64,000 bases of DNA, from assembly GCF_000296815.2 (NCBI RefSeq), contig NC_019017.1, positions 1 through 64,000 on the forward strand, written 5' to 3'. The notes beneath the pieces are model-generated. The model did no database searches. It was not told where the DNA came from and saw nothing but the letters and a program-made list of their open reading frames with translations. The stretch comes from Fibrisoma limi BUZ 3. Its GTDB lineage: Bacteria > Bacteroidota > Bacteroidia > Cytophagales > Spirosomataceae. A program made the position numbers and the translations under genes. Positions 8,073-17,700 of the stretch are shown here, one piece after another (position 1 is the stretch's first letter; each line of letters opens with the position of its first letter).

Positions 8073-9223
8073 TGAAGAAAATCTTGTTTTACTGCTTCGG
8101 GCTTATCGGAACGTTGATGCTGCTGGCCCAGACCTGTCAGACAACCAAGCCGCCCCAGCCCGCCCCAACCGTAACAGTAATCGGCCCGCCTATTCCGCTG
8201 GCGGTTCCGGCTAATTTTCCCCAGCCCCGGTTAGATACCTCCCTGAAGATAACGGCCGCGGGCGTGGCGTTGGGGCGCGTCCTGTTTTATGATGGGGATT
8301 TGTCCAGTAATCGTCAGATTGCCTGCGCCACCTGTCATCAACAAGCTAATGCGTTTACCCACCATGGACACCGCTTAAGCCACGGGGTTGATGATCGATT
8401 GAGTCGACGCAATGCCCCACCCATTCAAAACTTGGTTTGGGCCAAAAACTTCTTTTGGGATGGTGGGGTTCACCATCTTGACTTTACCCCTTTGACGGCT
8501 CTGCGGGATACGGCAGAGATGAACAGTGACATTGAGGCCATTCGTTTCAAGTTAGAACATTCCCGAATTGATTATAACGGAATGTTCGATAAAGCCTACG
8601 GCACCAGGGAGATCACCTCCCAGCGGCTCCTGCGAGCCCTCACCCAGTTCATGTCCCAACTGGTATCGGCCAGTTCACGCTATGACCGCTATAGTCGAGG
8701 TGAAGATACCACCCTGCTGACCAAGCAGGAGAAAGAAGGCCTGCAACTGTTTCGCAGCAAGTGTAGCCAATGCCACCAAGGCGAATTATTTACCGATTAT
8801 TCGTTTCGCAACAACGGCCTGGCGGCTACCCGCAAACGGGAGGAACTGGAATTCGGCATGACCGAGGAACAGAAAGTACGCCTACTCGCCACGCGCGACG
8901 AGGGCCGCTACCGGGTTACACTTAATAAAAAAGACCGCTATAAATTCAGGGTCCCCAGTTTGCGGAATGTGCAGTACACGGGACCATACATGCATGATGG
9001 CCGCTTCACGGTACTGGCCCAAGTACTACGCCATTACGCCACGGGCATTGAAGATTCGCCCACGTTAGACCCCCGCCTACGAAAGGGCAAGAAACTAGGC
9101 ATTCCCATGACCGACGATGAGCAGAAAAAAATTATTGCTTTTCTAAAAACCCTGTCCGATCCTGAGTTTATGAAAGACCCCCGGTACGCAGACCCCCGGC
9201 TTACCCGTTATAGTAAGTTGTAA
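8072..9223 (+). CDS. mbnH: MbnH family di-heme enzyme (copy 1)
   Basis: A 383-residue exported protein with two heme c motifs, CATCH (85-89) and CSQCH (231-235), and the MHDGRF segment near 307 typical of the di-heme peroxidase/MauG superfamily. The family-specific block HHGHRLSHGVDD follows the first heme. MbnH enzymes form high-valent iron and oxidise a tryptophan of MbnP. Length and order fit the family; the start overlaps the mbnP stop. Ordinary cytochrome c peroxidase is the main alternative, but pairing with MbnP argues for MbnH. Confidence 0.88.
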   Translation: MKKILFYCFGLIGTLMLLAQTCQTTKPPQPAPTVTVIGPPIPLAVPANFPQPRLDTSLKITAAGVALGRVLFYDGDLSSNRQIACATCHQQANAFTHHGHRLSHGVDDRLSRRNAPPIQNLVWAKNFFWDGGVHHLDFTPLTALRDTAEMNSDIEAIRFKLEHSRIDYNGMFDKAYGTREITSQRLLRALTQFMSQLVSASSRYDRYSRGEDTTLLTKQEKEGLQLFRSKCSQCHQGELFTDYSFRNNGLAATRKREELEFGMTEEQKVRLLATRDEGRYRVTLNKKDRYKFRVPSLRNVQYTGPYMHDGRFTVLAQVLRHYATGIEDSPTLDPRLRKGKKLGIPMTDDEQKKIIAFLKTLSDPEFMKDPRYADPRLTRYSKL

Positions 9224-9231
9224 CGAGCGGA

Positions 9232-9274
9232 AATCAGGCGATTGGCCATTGAACTTGACCTATTGCGCCTGATT
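9232..9274. terminator. Inverted repeat between convergent genes
   Basis: AATCAGGCG at 9232-9240 pairs perfectly with CGCCTGATT at 9266-9274, with a 25-base loop. It lies just after mbnH and just after the end of the convergent GDCCVxC gene, so it may stop both transcripts. The large loop lowers confidence. Confidence 0.45.
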
Positions 9275-9279
9275 ACCCT

Positions 9280-9510
9280 TCAATCGTTGGTATGTGACTG
9301 TGAAATTACTGAGCAACAGCCCCGTTGTTGCTGAACCGGCGGACAAACGACCGACCCATACGAGCAAAAGACGCAACAATCGCCCTTTAACGGTCGCAGG
9401 ACCGTTTGGCAGCCTATACATTCATAAAAGAACTGACAGGCTTCAGTCGGCATGGTTTCGGAGTGAGCATGACCGCACTGTGGGCAGGTGATGATTGATT
9501 CGAGCAGCAT
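9280..9510 (-). CDS. GDCCVxC domain small metal-binding-like protein
   Basis: A 76-residue protein with an N-terminal CPxCGH zinc-ribbon-like knuckle, a middle CxxC, then the family signature GDCCVFCSYGSVVCPPVQ at about residues 43-60. The family is annotated as a GDCCVxC (seleno)protein, some members carrying selenocysteine; here the positions are plain cysteines. It is small and soluble, and its family often sits with mercury or other metal genes. It is last in the minus-strand efflux run. The function is unknown; metal or redox handling is likely. Confidence 0.7.
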   Translation of the reverse strand: MLLESIITCPQCGHAHSETMPTEACQFFYECIGCQTVLRPLKGDCCVFCSYGSVVCPPVQQQRGCCSVISQSHTND

Positions 9511-9540
9511 TGTCGGTACGGTAAGCCATTTTTTCAGCCA

Positions 9541-10254
9541 CTACAGCACGGTCAGGGTTAAGGCCATTTTATTGCGAACAGCCTGATAGTCTTGGCCCTG
9601 GTACTGGCCCGGCGTTTTATCCATAAAGTCCACATCCACCACATACTGCCCGGCTTCGTTTGGGGTCAGTGTCAGTAATCCGTTGGCATCGGCGGTCAGC
9701 TTACGCTGCTTACCATCGGGCATCGTTAGTTTGACCGGCGCGTTAGCATAGGCGGCACCGTCTTTCGTGATCATGAGCGTAGTCGACTTACCAATGGCTG
9801 GTTTGTTCTGGGGTGTTACGTCCAAGTAATGCACCGGTTTAGCAGACAGCTTTCCACTACCGATCTGACAGATAGCCCGTAGGTATTCGCGCGGGCGCAC
9901 GATGCCGAGGTTATGTTTGGTCCAATCTTGCACGGCGCGGGTGTCATTGACTAACAGGACTTGGTACGTACCCGCCTGTTTGGGCGTAAACTGCACCTGA
10001 TAGCAGTTCTCAGCAGGTGTTAATCTGAGCGGCTCGGTTGTACCGTCGGGCAACAGCACCGATGCGGTAAAGGCTTTGATGCCGTTCAGCATAGAGCCTT
10101 TTTCCCGCAATCCATTGTCAAGCTCGCCAAAATAACACTGTACAGTCAGGGGTTCGCCGACCTTGCCGGAGCTTTTGAGTTCAAGCCAGTAGCTGTGGGC
10201 CTGCGTCAGCAGGGGAAACAGGAGAAATAAACATAAAGAGATTGTGCGTGTCAT
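9541..10254 (-). CDS. DUF4198 periplasmic protein (NikM/CbiK-like)
   Basis: A 237-residue protein with a clean signal peptide; the mature part would begin at or near His20 (AHSYWLELK), a placement that can bind metal through the N-terminus as in other DUF4198 members. Two immunoglobulin-like beta regions follow, the second with the carboxypeptidase-regulatory-like pattern DANGLLTLTPNEAGQYVV. DUF4198 proteins are accessory subunits in nickel or cobalt uptake and metal handling. It follows the SRPBCC gene by one base, so it is co-transcribed with the efflux genes. Confidence 0.7.
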   Translation of the reverse strand: MTRTISLCLFLLFPLLTQAHSYWLELKSSGKVGEPLTVQCYFGELDNGLREKGSMLNGIKAFTASVLLPDGTTEPLRLTPAENCYQVQFTPKQAGTYQVLLVNDTRAVQDWTKHNLGIVRPREYLRAICQIGSGKLSAKPVHYLDVTPQNKPAIGKSTTLMITKDGAAYANAPVKLTMPDGKQRKLTADANGLLTLTPNEAGQYVVDVDFMDKTPGQYQGQDYQAVRNKMALTLTVL

Positions 10255-10255
10255 G

Positions 10256-10723
10256 TTATAAATGATTAATGGGTTGAAAATTCAATCGTACCAGCCGTTT
10301 CCAGCGGTACTGCCGCCAGGCATAAAAGCCCAGTGCGAACAGCCAGACGAAGGGGGTTAGTAAGCCCGCCTGAACCGTCACCCGGTCGGTGTAGCGGCAC
10401 CGTCCGGTATCAACCGGATCGATGTGAATCCGGTGATCCCAGGTACGGGCCAGATGGCCCTGCCCATTGTCCCGTACCCGAAATGAGCCGTCGTCAGCCA
10501 GGCCAGGCAATTCAATACGAATCAGTTGGTGACCAAGCGGAATCAGCCCGAATAGCAGCATTTTGGTTTCATACTCGCCTTCCTGCCAAATGGCCGGAAA
10601 CGGGGTTTGGGGCACAAAGCGAATCAACGGATGGGCGACGTAGTGAAGCAGGACCGGGCGTTTAACCTGCTCATAAGCCAACTCAGCCGAAGCACCTAAA
10701 ACCGAAGATAGGGTAACGATCAT
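10256..10723 (-). CDS. SRPBCC-like membrane-anchored protein
   Basis: About 155 residues from the ATG at 10723, chosen because it forms an ATGA overlap with the stop of the upstream P-type ATPase. The body shows a START/SRPBCC-type pattern (FPAIWQEGEYETKMLLFGLIPLG, then IDPVDTGRCRYTDRVTVQ), and a C-terminal transmembrane segment (TPFVWLFALGFYAW) is followed by basic residues. Such proteins may bind a hydrophobic ligand or lipid. Its place inside a metal-efflux operon is the only functional clue. Confidence 0.55.
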   Translation of the reverse strand: MIVTLSSVLGASAELAYEQVKRPVLLHYVAHPLIRFVPQTPFPAIWQEGEYETKMLLFGLIPLGHQLIRIELPGLADDGSFRVRDNGQGHLARTWDHRIHIDPVDTGRCRYTDRVTVQAGLLTPFVWLFALGFYAWRQYRWKRLVRLNFQPINHL

Positions 10724-12738
10724 GACTTGAATGTTAAATTCTGTACCCGCACGGCGTTCAGGATGGCCAGTAGCGCAACGCCCACGTCGGCGAAAACGGC
10801 CTCCCACATGGTGGCAACGCCCCCGGCTCCCAGCAGGAGTACGATGGCTTTGACCACTAAGGATAGGGTAATATTCTGCCAGACGATCCGGCGTGTAGCC
10901 CGGCCAATCTCGACCGCCGTAGCAATCTTGGACGGTTCGTCGTTCTGAATGATCACGTCGGCGGTTTCAATGGTCGCATCCGAGCCAAGCCCACCCATCG
11001 CCATGCCCACATCAGCCAGGGCCACCACCGGCGCGTCGTTCACCCCATCCCCGACGAAAGCCAGCTTCGCCTTCGGATTAGTCGCTTGTTCGGCCTGCAA
11101 GCGTTCAACCTGCTTTACTTTGTCTTCGGGCAGCAGATCCCCGTGCCATTCCTCCACGCCCACCTCTTTGGCCACGGCTTCGACCACCGCCCCTTTGTCG
11201 CCCGACAGCATCACGGTGCGAATACCCTCCGCTTTAAGCCGTTGTACGGCTTTTACGGCATCCGGTTTCACCTCATCAGCAATGGTGAAGTAACCAGCAA
11301 ATTTGCCGTCGATGGCGGTCATTACAATCGTGTAGGGGATTTGGGTCAGGACCTCGTCGAACGATACGTTAAACTTACGGAGCAGCTTGGCATTCCCGGC
11401 CAGCATGTCTTTCCCTTCGACCTTTCCTTTCAGGCCGTGACCGGCAATCTCCTCGACTCCTTCGACGGATGCGGTTAGGTAGCCTTTTTCTCCGCCGTTC
11501 CTACGGGCGTACTCAATAACCGCGGTGGCCACCGGGTGGGTCGATTTGCTTTCCAGGGCGGCCGTCAGCCGGGCCAGTTCACCCGCGTCGATGCCCACCG
11601 GCTTTACCGCCTGCACCTTGAATACGCCTTTGGTGAGCGTACCGGTTTTGTCCATGACAACGGTTTTGAGTTGGGTCATCAAGTCCAGAAATACCGACCC
11701 TTTGAACAGAATGCCTTGTCGCGACCCCGCCCCGATGCCACCGAAGTAGCCAAGTGGAATGGAAATGACCAACGCACAGGGGCAACCGATCACCAGAAAC
11801 ACCAGGCCCCGGTACAACCAGTCGGCAAAGCGGTAGTCGGCCACCAAAAAGTACGGCACGACCGTGATCAGCACGGCCAGCCCGCAGATGATGGGTGTAT
11901 AGATTTTGGCGAACCGGGCGATGAATTCCTGCGTCTGCGCCTTGCGGCCCGTAGCCTGCTGCACCAGTTTGAGGATGCGCGACAGCTTGGAATCCTGATA
12001 GGGCGTCGTTACGTCCATTTCCACCAGCGACTGCCGGTTAATCATGCCCGCCAGCACCGCTTCGCCCCTGGCGATGGTGCGCGGAACGCTTTCGCCCGTC
12101 AAGGCCGCCGTATCGAACGTCCCTTGTTCCGAGCGCATGGTTCCATCCAGGCCGACTTTTTCGCCGGGCTTGATCTGGACCACTTCCCCAACGGCAACCG
12201 TTAAGGCCTTAACGGTCTGTGGTGTACCGTTGCGAATGACGGATACGGCATCTGGCCGAACATCTAAGAGGGCCTTAATCGACCGACGTGCCCGGAGGAC
12301 GGCCGCATCCTGAAACAGCTCGCCGATGGTGTAGAACAGCATCACGGCCACGCCTTCGGGGTACTCCCGGATGGCGAACGCGCCGAGGGTGGCCACGCTC
12401 ATCAGGAAGAATTCAGTGAATACGTCGCGGTACAGAATCCGGCTCCACGCCCGGCGCAGGACGGGCCAGCCCACGGGCAGGTACGCGGCTACGTACCAGA
12501 TGAGTCGCCCCGGATCGCGAAACCAGCCCGGCGCGAAGTTATCCAGGGCGATGCCCCCCAGCAGCAGGACCAGACTAATGATTGCCGGGGCGTAGGTGTG
12601 CCAGGTTTGAACAGGTCCTTCCTTCGGCGCGACGTCAGCAGCAGGCGTCGTGCCGGCCTCGGCCAGTTCGACATCCTGATGGTCGTGTCCGTCGTGGTCT
12701 TGGTGTTGATCGTCGTTATGATTATGATCGTGTGCCAT
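10720..12738 (-). CDS. Heavy-metal P1B-type ATPase (Zn/Cd/Pb/Co class)
   Basis: A 672-residue pump with a His/Asp-rich cytoplasmic N-tail (about residues 3-20) instead of the usual HMA domain. Motifs: TGES at 214-217, CPC at 319-321 in the metal-gate helix, DKTGT with phosphorylated Asp363, and GDGVNDAP in the P domain. A Lys in the seventh and DVG in the eighth membrane helix match the P1B-2 zinc/cadmium/lead class. It exports ions from the cytoplasm at the expense of ATP and would feed the CzcBA system. Six bases separate it from the NicO-like gene upstream. Confidence 0.92.
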   Translation of the reverse strand: MAHDHNHNDDQHQDHDGHDHQDVELAEAGTTPAADVAPKEGPVQTWHTYAPAIISLVLLLGGIALDNFAPGWFRDPGRLIWYVAAYLPVGWPVLRRAWSRILYRDVFTEFFLMSVATLGAFAIREYPEGVAVMLFYTIGELFQDAAVLRARRSIKALLDVRPDAVSVIRNGTPQTVKALTVAVGEVVQIKPGEKVGLDGTMRSEQGTFDTAALTGESVPRTIARGEAVLAGMINRQSLVEMDVTTPYQDSKLSRILKLVQQATGRKAQTQEFIARFAKIYTPIICGLAVLITVVPYFLVADYRFADWLYRGLVFLVIGCPCALVISIPLGYFGGIGAGSRQGILFKGSVFLDLMTQLKTVVMDKTGTLTKGVFKVQAVKPVGIDAGELARLTAALESKSTHPVATAVIEYARRNGGEKGYLTASVEGVEEIAGHGLKGKVEGKDMLAGNAKLLRKFNVSFDEVLTQIPYTIVMTAIDGKFAGYFTIADEVKPDAVKAVQRLKAEGIRTVMLSGDKGAVVEAVAKEVGVEEWHGDLLPEDKVKQVERLQAEQATNPKAKLAFVGDGVNDAPVVALADVGMAMGGLGSDATIETADVIIQNDEPSKIATAVEIGRATRRIVWQNITLSLVVKAIVLLLGAGGVATMWEAVFADVGVALLAILNAVRVQNLTFKS

Positions 12739-12744
12739 TACACT

Positions 12745-13374
12745 TTAGAATTCGATGAAAAAATTAAGTACGGCCAGCCCGACGAGCGTCAGGCCGGTAA
12801 TCAGGTTTTCGTGATGCTCAAACCAGTGCGGGTGTACTCGTTGCAACCCCCGTCGACCGAGCGTCACCATCAGCAGCATACCCGACAGGGTGACCACGTT
12901 GTAGATCAGCGCCACCAGCACGACCGCACCCCAGCCCTTCGCGCCCGCGCTGAGAAAGTACGCTTCGATTTCCAGACAGGGCGAAAGAAACATGGCCAGC
13001 CCCAGCGACAGCAGCAGGGCCGAAAACGACCGCGCCTGACGAACCGCCCCCGTGTCGATATGATCGTGCACGTGCCGGTGGCGCAGATGTTGCATCAGGT
13101 ACCACAGTCCCAAGGCCAGCAGCAGCAGGGGAATAGCCCGCTCCGACAATTCGTGGTAATTCTCGGCCAGTTGCCATCCGGCCAGGCTGACCAGTACACC
13201 CAGCAACGTGGTGCTGATCGTGTGCGCCAGGCCCGCTATGGCCGTCACGGTCAGTGTCTGCCGCCCGCTCCACCGCTCGGTTTGCCCGATGGTGACAAAG
13301 GGGAGCCAGTGACTGGGAATCAGCGCGTGTAGCAGACTCAGCGTCAGGCTACCAATCAGAATACTGTCCATCAT
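12745..13374 (-). CDS. NicO/UreH-like polytopic metal transporter
   Basis: A 209-residue membrane protein with about six hydrophobic segments. The first carries HALIPSHWLP, and a central His-rich loop (HLRHRHVHDH near residues 100-109) divides the protein into two similar halves, as in NicO/RcnA and UreH-type nickel-cobalt permeases. A conserved FLSPCLEIEAYF block lies in the second half. It would export or exchange divalent metal. Its neighbours are CzcB and the P-type ATPase. The precise family is uncertain. Confidence 0.6.
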   Translation of the reverse strand: MMDSILIGSLTLSLLHALIPSHWLPFVTIGQTERWSGRQTLTVTAIAGLAHTISTTLLGVLVSLAGWQLAENYHELSERAIPLLLLALGLWYLMQHLRHRHVHDHIDTGAVRQARSFSALLLSLGLAMFLSPCLEIEAYFLSAGAKGWGAVVLVALIYNVVTLSGMLLMVTLGRRGLQRVHPHWFEHHENLITGLTLVGLAVLNFFIEF

Positions 13375-13383
13375 TTAGGCTAT

Positions 13384-14706
13384 TTAATGCGCGTGTCCTT
13401 CCTCTTCCCCACTGGCTGCTTTGAGCTGCGACAACAGGGCATACGCCCCCTTTACCACGACCCGTGTCTTCGCTATATCCACATTGCCCGGCAACGTCAC
13501 CTGCGAATAGCCGCCTTCGGTTACGCCACGGCGCACAGGTATCTGTTTAAACCGCGACGGCGGACCGGACGTACCGTGTTGTTCTTTTTCACCTTCCTGG
13601 TGCCGGAGCGCCGGATCGTCGTGTTCTTCCTTATCCGAATGTTCTTCCTCCCCCTCCTTATGCTCATGCTGTTCGGGTGTTCGCTGGTCGGTTTCCACGA
13701 AGATGTAATCTTTACCCTCGGCCGATACGATGGCTCCTTCGGGCAGGGCTGTTACCCGGCTATCGCCCAAGTCTAAACTACCTTTTAGTGACGTATTCGG
13801 CGCTAACCGGGCATCGGGCTGGTCGAGCCGGGCCACCACTCGTACAGAACGGTCCGCGTCGATGGCCCGGTTGATAAAGCTAATACGGCCTGACCGTTCC
13901 CGGCCCGCTTCGTTATTCAAGACCAGGCTAACCCGCTGGCCCTCGCGCAACCGGGGCAAATCTTTCTCAAATACCGTCAGTTCAGCATACAAACCCTGGC
14001 TGCTGGTGAGCCGGGCAATCACGTCGGCGGGCTGCACGAACTGCCCCGACGTAGCCGGGATGTCGGTCACCACGCCCGACACCGATGCCGTAATGACGTA
14101 GGTAGCACTGAACTTACCCGCCAGGGCCGCCTGGGGCGATAAGCCAACCAGCCGAATCCGTTGCGCCAGGCCCGCCACCCGGGCGCGGGTCGCTTTCAGA
14201 TCGGCGGTTGTTTGTTGCAGCACCTTCAGCGCACTGACGTTCTCCCGGCTCAGTTCCTGTTGCCGGGCAAACTCGGCTTCCAAGTACGTCAGGCGGCTGT
14301 GGGTTTCGGCGTATTCCTGCTGCACCCCGATGAGGTCGGGATTTTCGATCCGGGCCAATACCTGCCCCTTCCGCACGGGCTGGCCGGGCAGCAAGGGAAT
14401 GGATCGTACAAAGCCGCCTTGCAGGGCCGTGATGTTCACCTGGCTCTGAGCAGGAACGGCTAATCGTCCATTGACCTGTAGCGTCTGGCCGAGGTTGCGG
14501 TATTCCACGCGGCCTACCGCTACGGCGGCAATCCGTAGCTGATCGTCGGTTAGCTCGACGACATCGGTCGGGCCTTCCTCATGCTCATGTTCCGCTTCTT
14601 GGACCTTTTGCGTCGTTTCTGCGGTTGGTTGATCTTTACAGCCCGTTGTGAAAAACAAAAGTCCTACGAGCAAAGCGATCGATATTTTATTTAACGTACA
14701 CATCAT
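13384..14706 (-). CDS. czcB: RND efflux periplasmic adaptor (CzcB-like)
   Basis: A 440-residue lipoprotein-type adaptor: signal ending FFTTGC, then barrel-sandwich hybrid (lipoyl-like, about 90-130), a helical hairpin (about 130-185), and beta-barrel domains. A His/Glu/Asp-rich insertion near residues 345-385 (EHEHKEGEEEHSDKEEHDD) is typical of CzcB proteins that carry Zn, Co or Cd in the periplasm. It bridges the inner-membrane pump to the outer-membrane channel. Fourteen bases separate it from the pump gene. Confidence 0.9.
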   Translation of the reverse strand: MMCTLNKISIALLVGLLFFTTGCKDQPTAETTQKVQEAEHEHEEGPTDVVELTDDQLRIAAVAVGRVEYRNLGQTLQVNGRLAVPAQSQVNITALQGGFVRSIPLLPGQPVRKGQVLARIENPDLIGVQQEYAETHSRLTYLEAEFARQQELSRENVSALKVLQQTTADLKATRARVAGLAQRIRLVGLSPQAALAGKFSATYVITASVSGVVTDIPATSGQFVQPADVIARLTSSQGLYAELTVFEKDLPRLREGQRVSLVLNNEAGRERSGRISFINRAIDADRSVRVVARLDQPDARLAPNTSLKGSLDLGDSRVTALPEGAIVSAEGKDYIFVETDQRTPEQHEHKEGEEEHSDKEEHDDPALRHQEGEKEQHGTSGPPSRFKQIPVRRGVTEGGYSQVTLPGNVDIAKTRVVVKGAYALLSQLKAASGEEEGHAH

Positions 14707-14719
14707 GGTTCGAATGAGG

Positions 14720-17700
14720 TTACGGCAAGCCTACCAATTGCTCGAGTTGGACGACCGCCTGATTATATTGATTGATCGTGTCTACATAGCCCGTCTGGGT
14801 CTGGTACGCCCGCGTCAGGGCCTGAGCATATTCCAGATACCCCGCTTCGCCGGCCCGGAACGCTTTCTCGGCTCCCTCGGCCAGTCGGCGGGCCACGGGC
14901 AGTCCCGTCTGCTCATAGTAGCTCAAACTGGCCTGCTGTTTGCGTACCTCCTGTATGGCCGCTGCCAAATCACCTTGCAGATTCCGCTGGTTGAAGCCCA
15001 GCGAGGCTTCGGCGAGTTGCTGTCCCAATCGGGCCGATTCGATGCGGGCGCGTTGGGCTTTCTGGAACAGGGGAATCGATACGCTCACCTGTACCCCCTG
15101 AAACCGCCTTCCTCCCCCGAAGTAGCGCTCCTGCGGAACGCCGCCCGGCCCATCAACATTCTGCGTGCCGATCAGCGACTGGTTGAAGTAGCCTACCGAG
15201 TAGTCGGGCCGCAGGCGGGCCTGCTCGACGGCAATCTGCCCCTCGGCAATTGAAACCTGTTGCCGAAGCAGGGCGAGCGTTGGATTCTGGGCTAAGGCTG
15301 AATCGGCCAGTATGGGCAGGGGGCGACGAGTCAGCGGCTCATCGGGCAACGTTAGCCCACTCGTTGTGTTCAGTAGTGTTTGCAGACCCGTCAGGGCAAT
15401 TTGCCGCTCGGCTTCAGTCAGCGCCAGTTGGTTGCGCACTTCCCCGATCAGATTGTCGGCGGTGGCCACTTCAAGCCCCGTGCCTTCGCCGGTACGCTGC
15501 CGCACGTCGGTGGCCCGGCGAAAGGCCACGAGCAAACTGTCCTGCCGGGCCAGCAGTTTCAGCCGTTCGGTCAGATACGTCAGTTCTAAGTACGTCCCCT
15601 TTACCCGCGCCCGCAACTCGATTTGGGTCAGTCGGGCCTGCAACTCACTACTCCGGATACCCGCATCCGCCAGCCGTTCCAGTCCCCGGATCAGCTTGCC
15701 ATTCGGGATACTCTGGGAGATGGTTACGTTATTATCCCACCGGAGCGAGTTGTACTGACCGCTGACCAACGATACGTCGGTACGGCCAATCTCGCGGGCG
15801 GTGCGCCGACCCGTTTGCTGAATGGCGATGTTCAGACTACTTACCCGTCCTGAGCCGTTATTGGCGAGCGCCTGGTTCAGGGCGGCATCCAGCGTCAGTG
15901 GGGTAGCCGTCAGTGCCGTGGGCGAGGTTTGGGCCTGCGCGATTGAGCCAACGCCAACACCCAGCCCGGCGATCAGTAGCCAACTGGTCAATTTTCCGAC
16001 CGGCTGCGGTGTGATACCCGATCTCTTTGCGCCCAAGGGACCCGTCCCCCCGGCCGTTTGCTCCCACCAATACAAACAGGGTAGTACCAGTAGGGTAAGC
16101 AGCGTAGCTGATACCAGTCCGCCGATGACGACGGTAGCCAATGGCCGCTGTACTTCGGCCCCGGCCGTTTGTGCCAAAGCCATTGGCAAAAACCCTAACG
16201 AGGCCACTAACGCAGTCAACATAACGGGGCGTAGCCGGGTAGCCGTACCCTGCAAAATGATGTCGCGCAAGTCCGTCTGTCCTTCGGTCGGGCCGCGTTC
16301 GGATTTGAGGTGGTTGAACTCGCCGATCAGTACGATGCCGTTCAGCACGGCTACGCCAAACAGGGCGATGAAGCCTACGCCGGCCGAAATACTGAACGGC
16401 ATGCCCCGCAGCCAGAGGGCAATGACCCCACCAATGGCCGAAAGGGGAATGGCTGAAAAGATCAACAGGCTTTGCCGCACCGAACCAAACGTAAAGAATA
16501 ACAGCAAGAAAATCAGGCCTAGGGCAACCGGTACGGCTATGCTCAGCCGCTCACGGGCCTCCTCTAAATTCTGAAACTGACCGCCGTAGGTCAGGTAGTA
16601 GCCAGGGGGCAGCTTCACCTGACGGTCCAGCTTCTGCTGTAACTCGCGCACGACGCTTTCCACGTCGCGTTCGCGCACGTTGAAGGCCACCGTGATACGC
16701 CGTTGGGCGTTCTCGCGCTGAATCTGGTTGACGCTGTTCTGAAACGATACATCGGCAATTTGGCCTAACGGGACTGCCTGCCCGTCTACCGTCGTCACCA
16801 ATAAGTTCTGCACGTCTTCGAGCCGTTGTCGGCTTTGCTGCTGCAAACGAACCACCAGGTCATAGCGTCGTTCACCTTCGTAGACCAGCCCGGCCGAGGC
16901 TCCCGCAAAGGCCGCTTGCAGGTACCGGTTCGCTTCTTCGATGCTCAGGCCGAAACGGGCCAGCGCATCGCGGTCAAACTTGACCACAATCTGCGGCAGG
17001 CCCGACACGGGCTCAACGTAAAGGTCTTTCGCACCCGGCACCGTACTGACCACCCGACCGATGCGAACCGCGTAATCGGCTAGAATGCCCAGGTCCTCGC
17101 CATAGAGCTTCACCGCTACGTCCTGCTTCACGCCCGTCATCAGCTCACTGAAGCGCATCTGAATCGGTTGCAGAAACCCGAAACTCACGCCCGGAATCCG
17201 CTCTAATGTTGACTGCATTTTTTGCGCTAATTCTTCCCGGCTGCTCGCCGACGTCCATTCCTTTCGGTCTTTGAGAATCACCATCATATCAGCCGCTTCG
17301 ATGGGCATCGGATCAGTCGGTATCTCGCTGGCCCCAATCTTACTGACAACTTCAACCACTTCAGGATACTCTTTTCTAAGTAACGCACCCGCCTGCTGAG
17401 AAGCATCTACCGTTTGGGCTAGTGACGAGCCAGTCATCACCCGGGTTTCAACCGCAAAATCGCCCTCGTCCAACTGGGGAATGAATTCGCCCCCTAAGCG
17501 GCTGAAGATGAACAGAGCCACGGCGAATAAGGCGACCGACAGCCCAACGACGATACGCTTATGCCCCAGGGTCCAGCGGATAGCCGGGTCATAGAGCCGA
17601 TGGAAAAAGGCCATGATCCGGTCAGAGACTGTACGTGTTGCTTCCCGCACGGGCTTTTTGCTCAGCAGCAGGGCCGACACCATCGGCACGTAGGTCAGGG

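Noticed and set aside
10724-10807. Longer N-terminus of the SRPBCC-like protein
   Set aside because: It overlaps the ATPase gene out of frame and is Arg-rich; the ATGA overlap at 10723 gives a better start.
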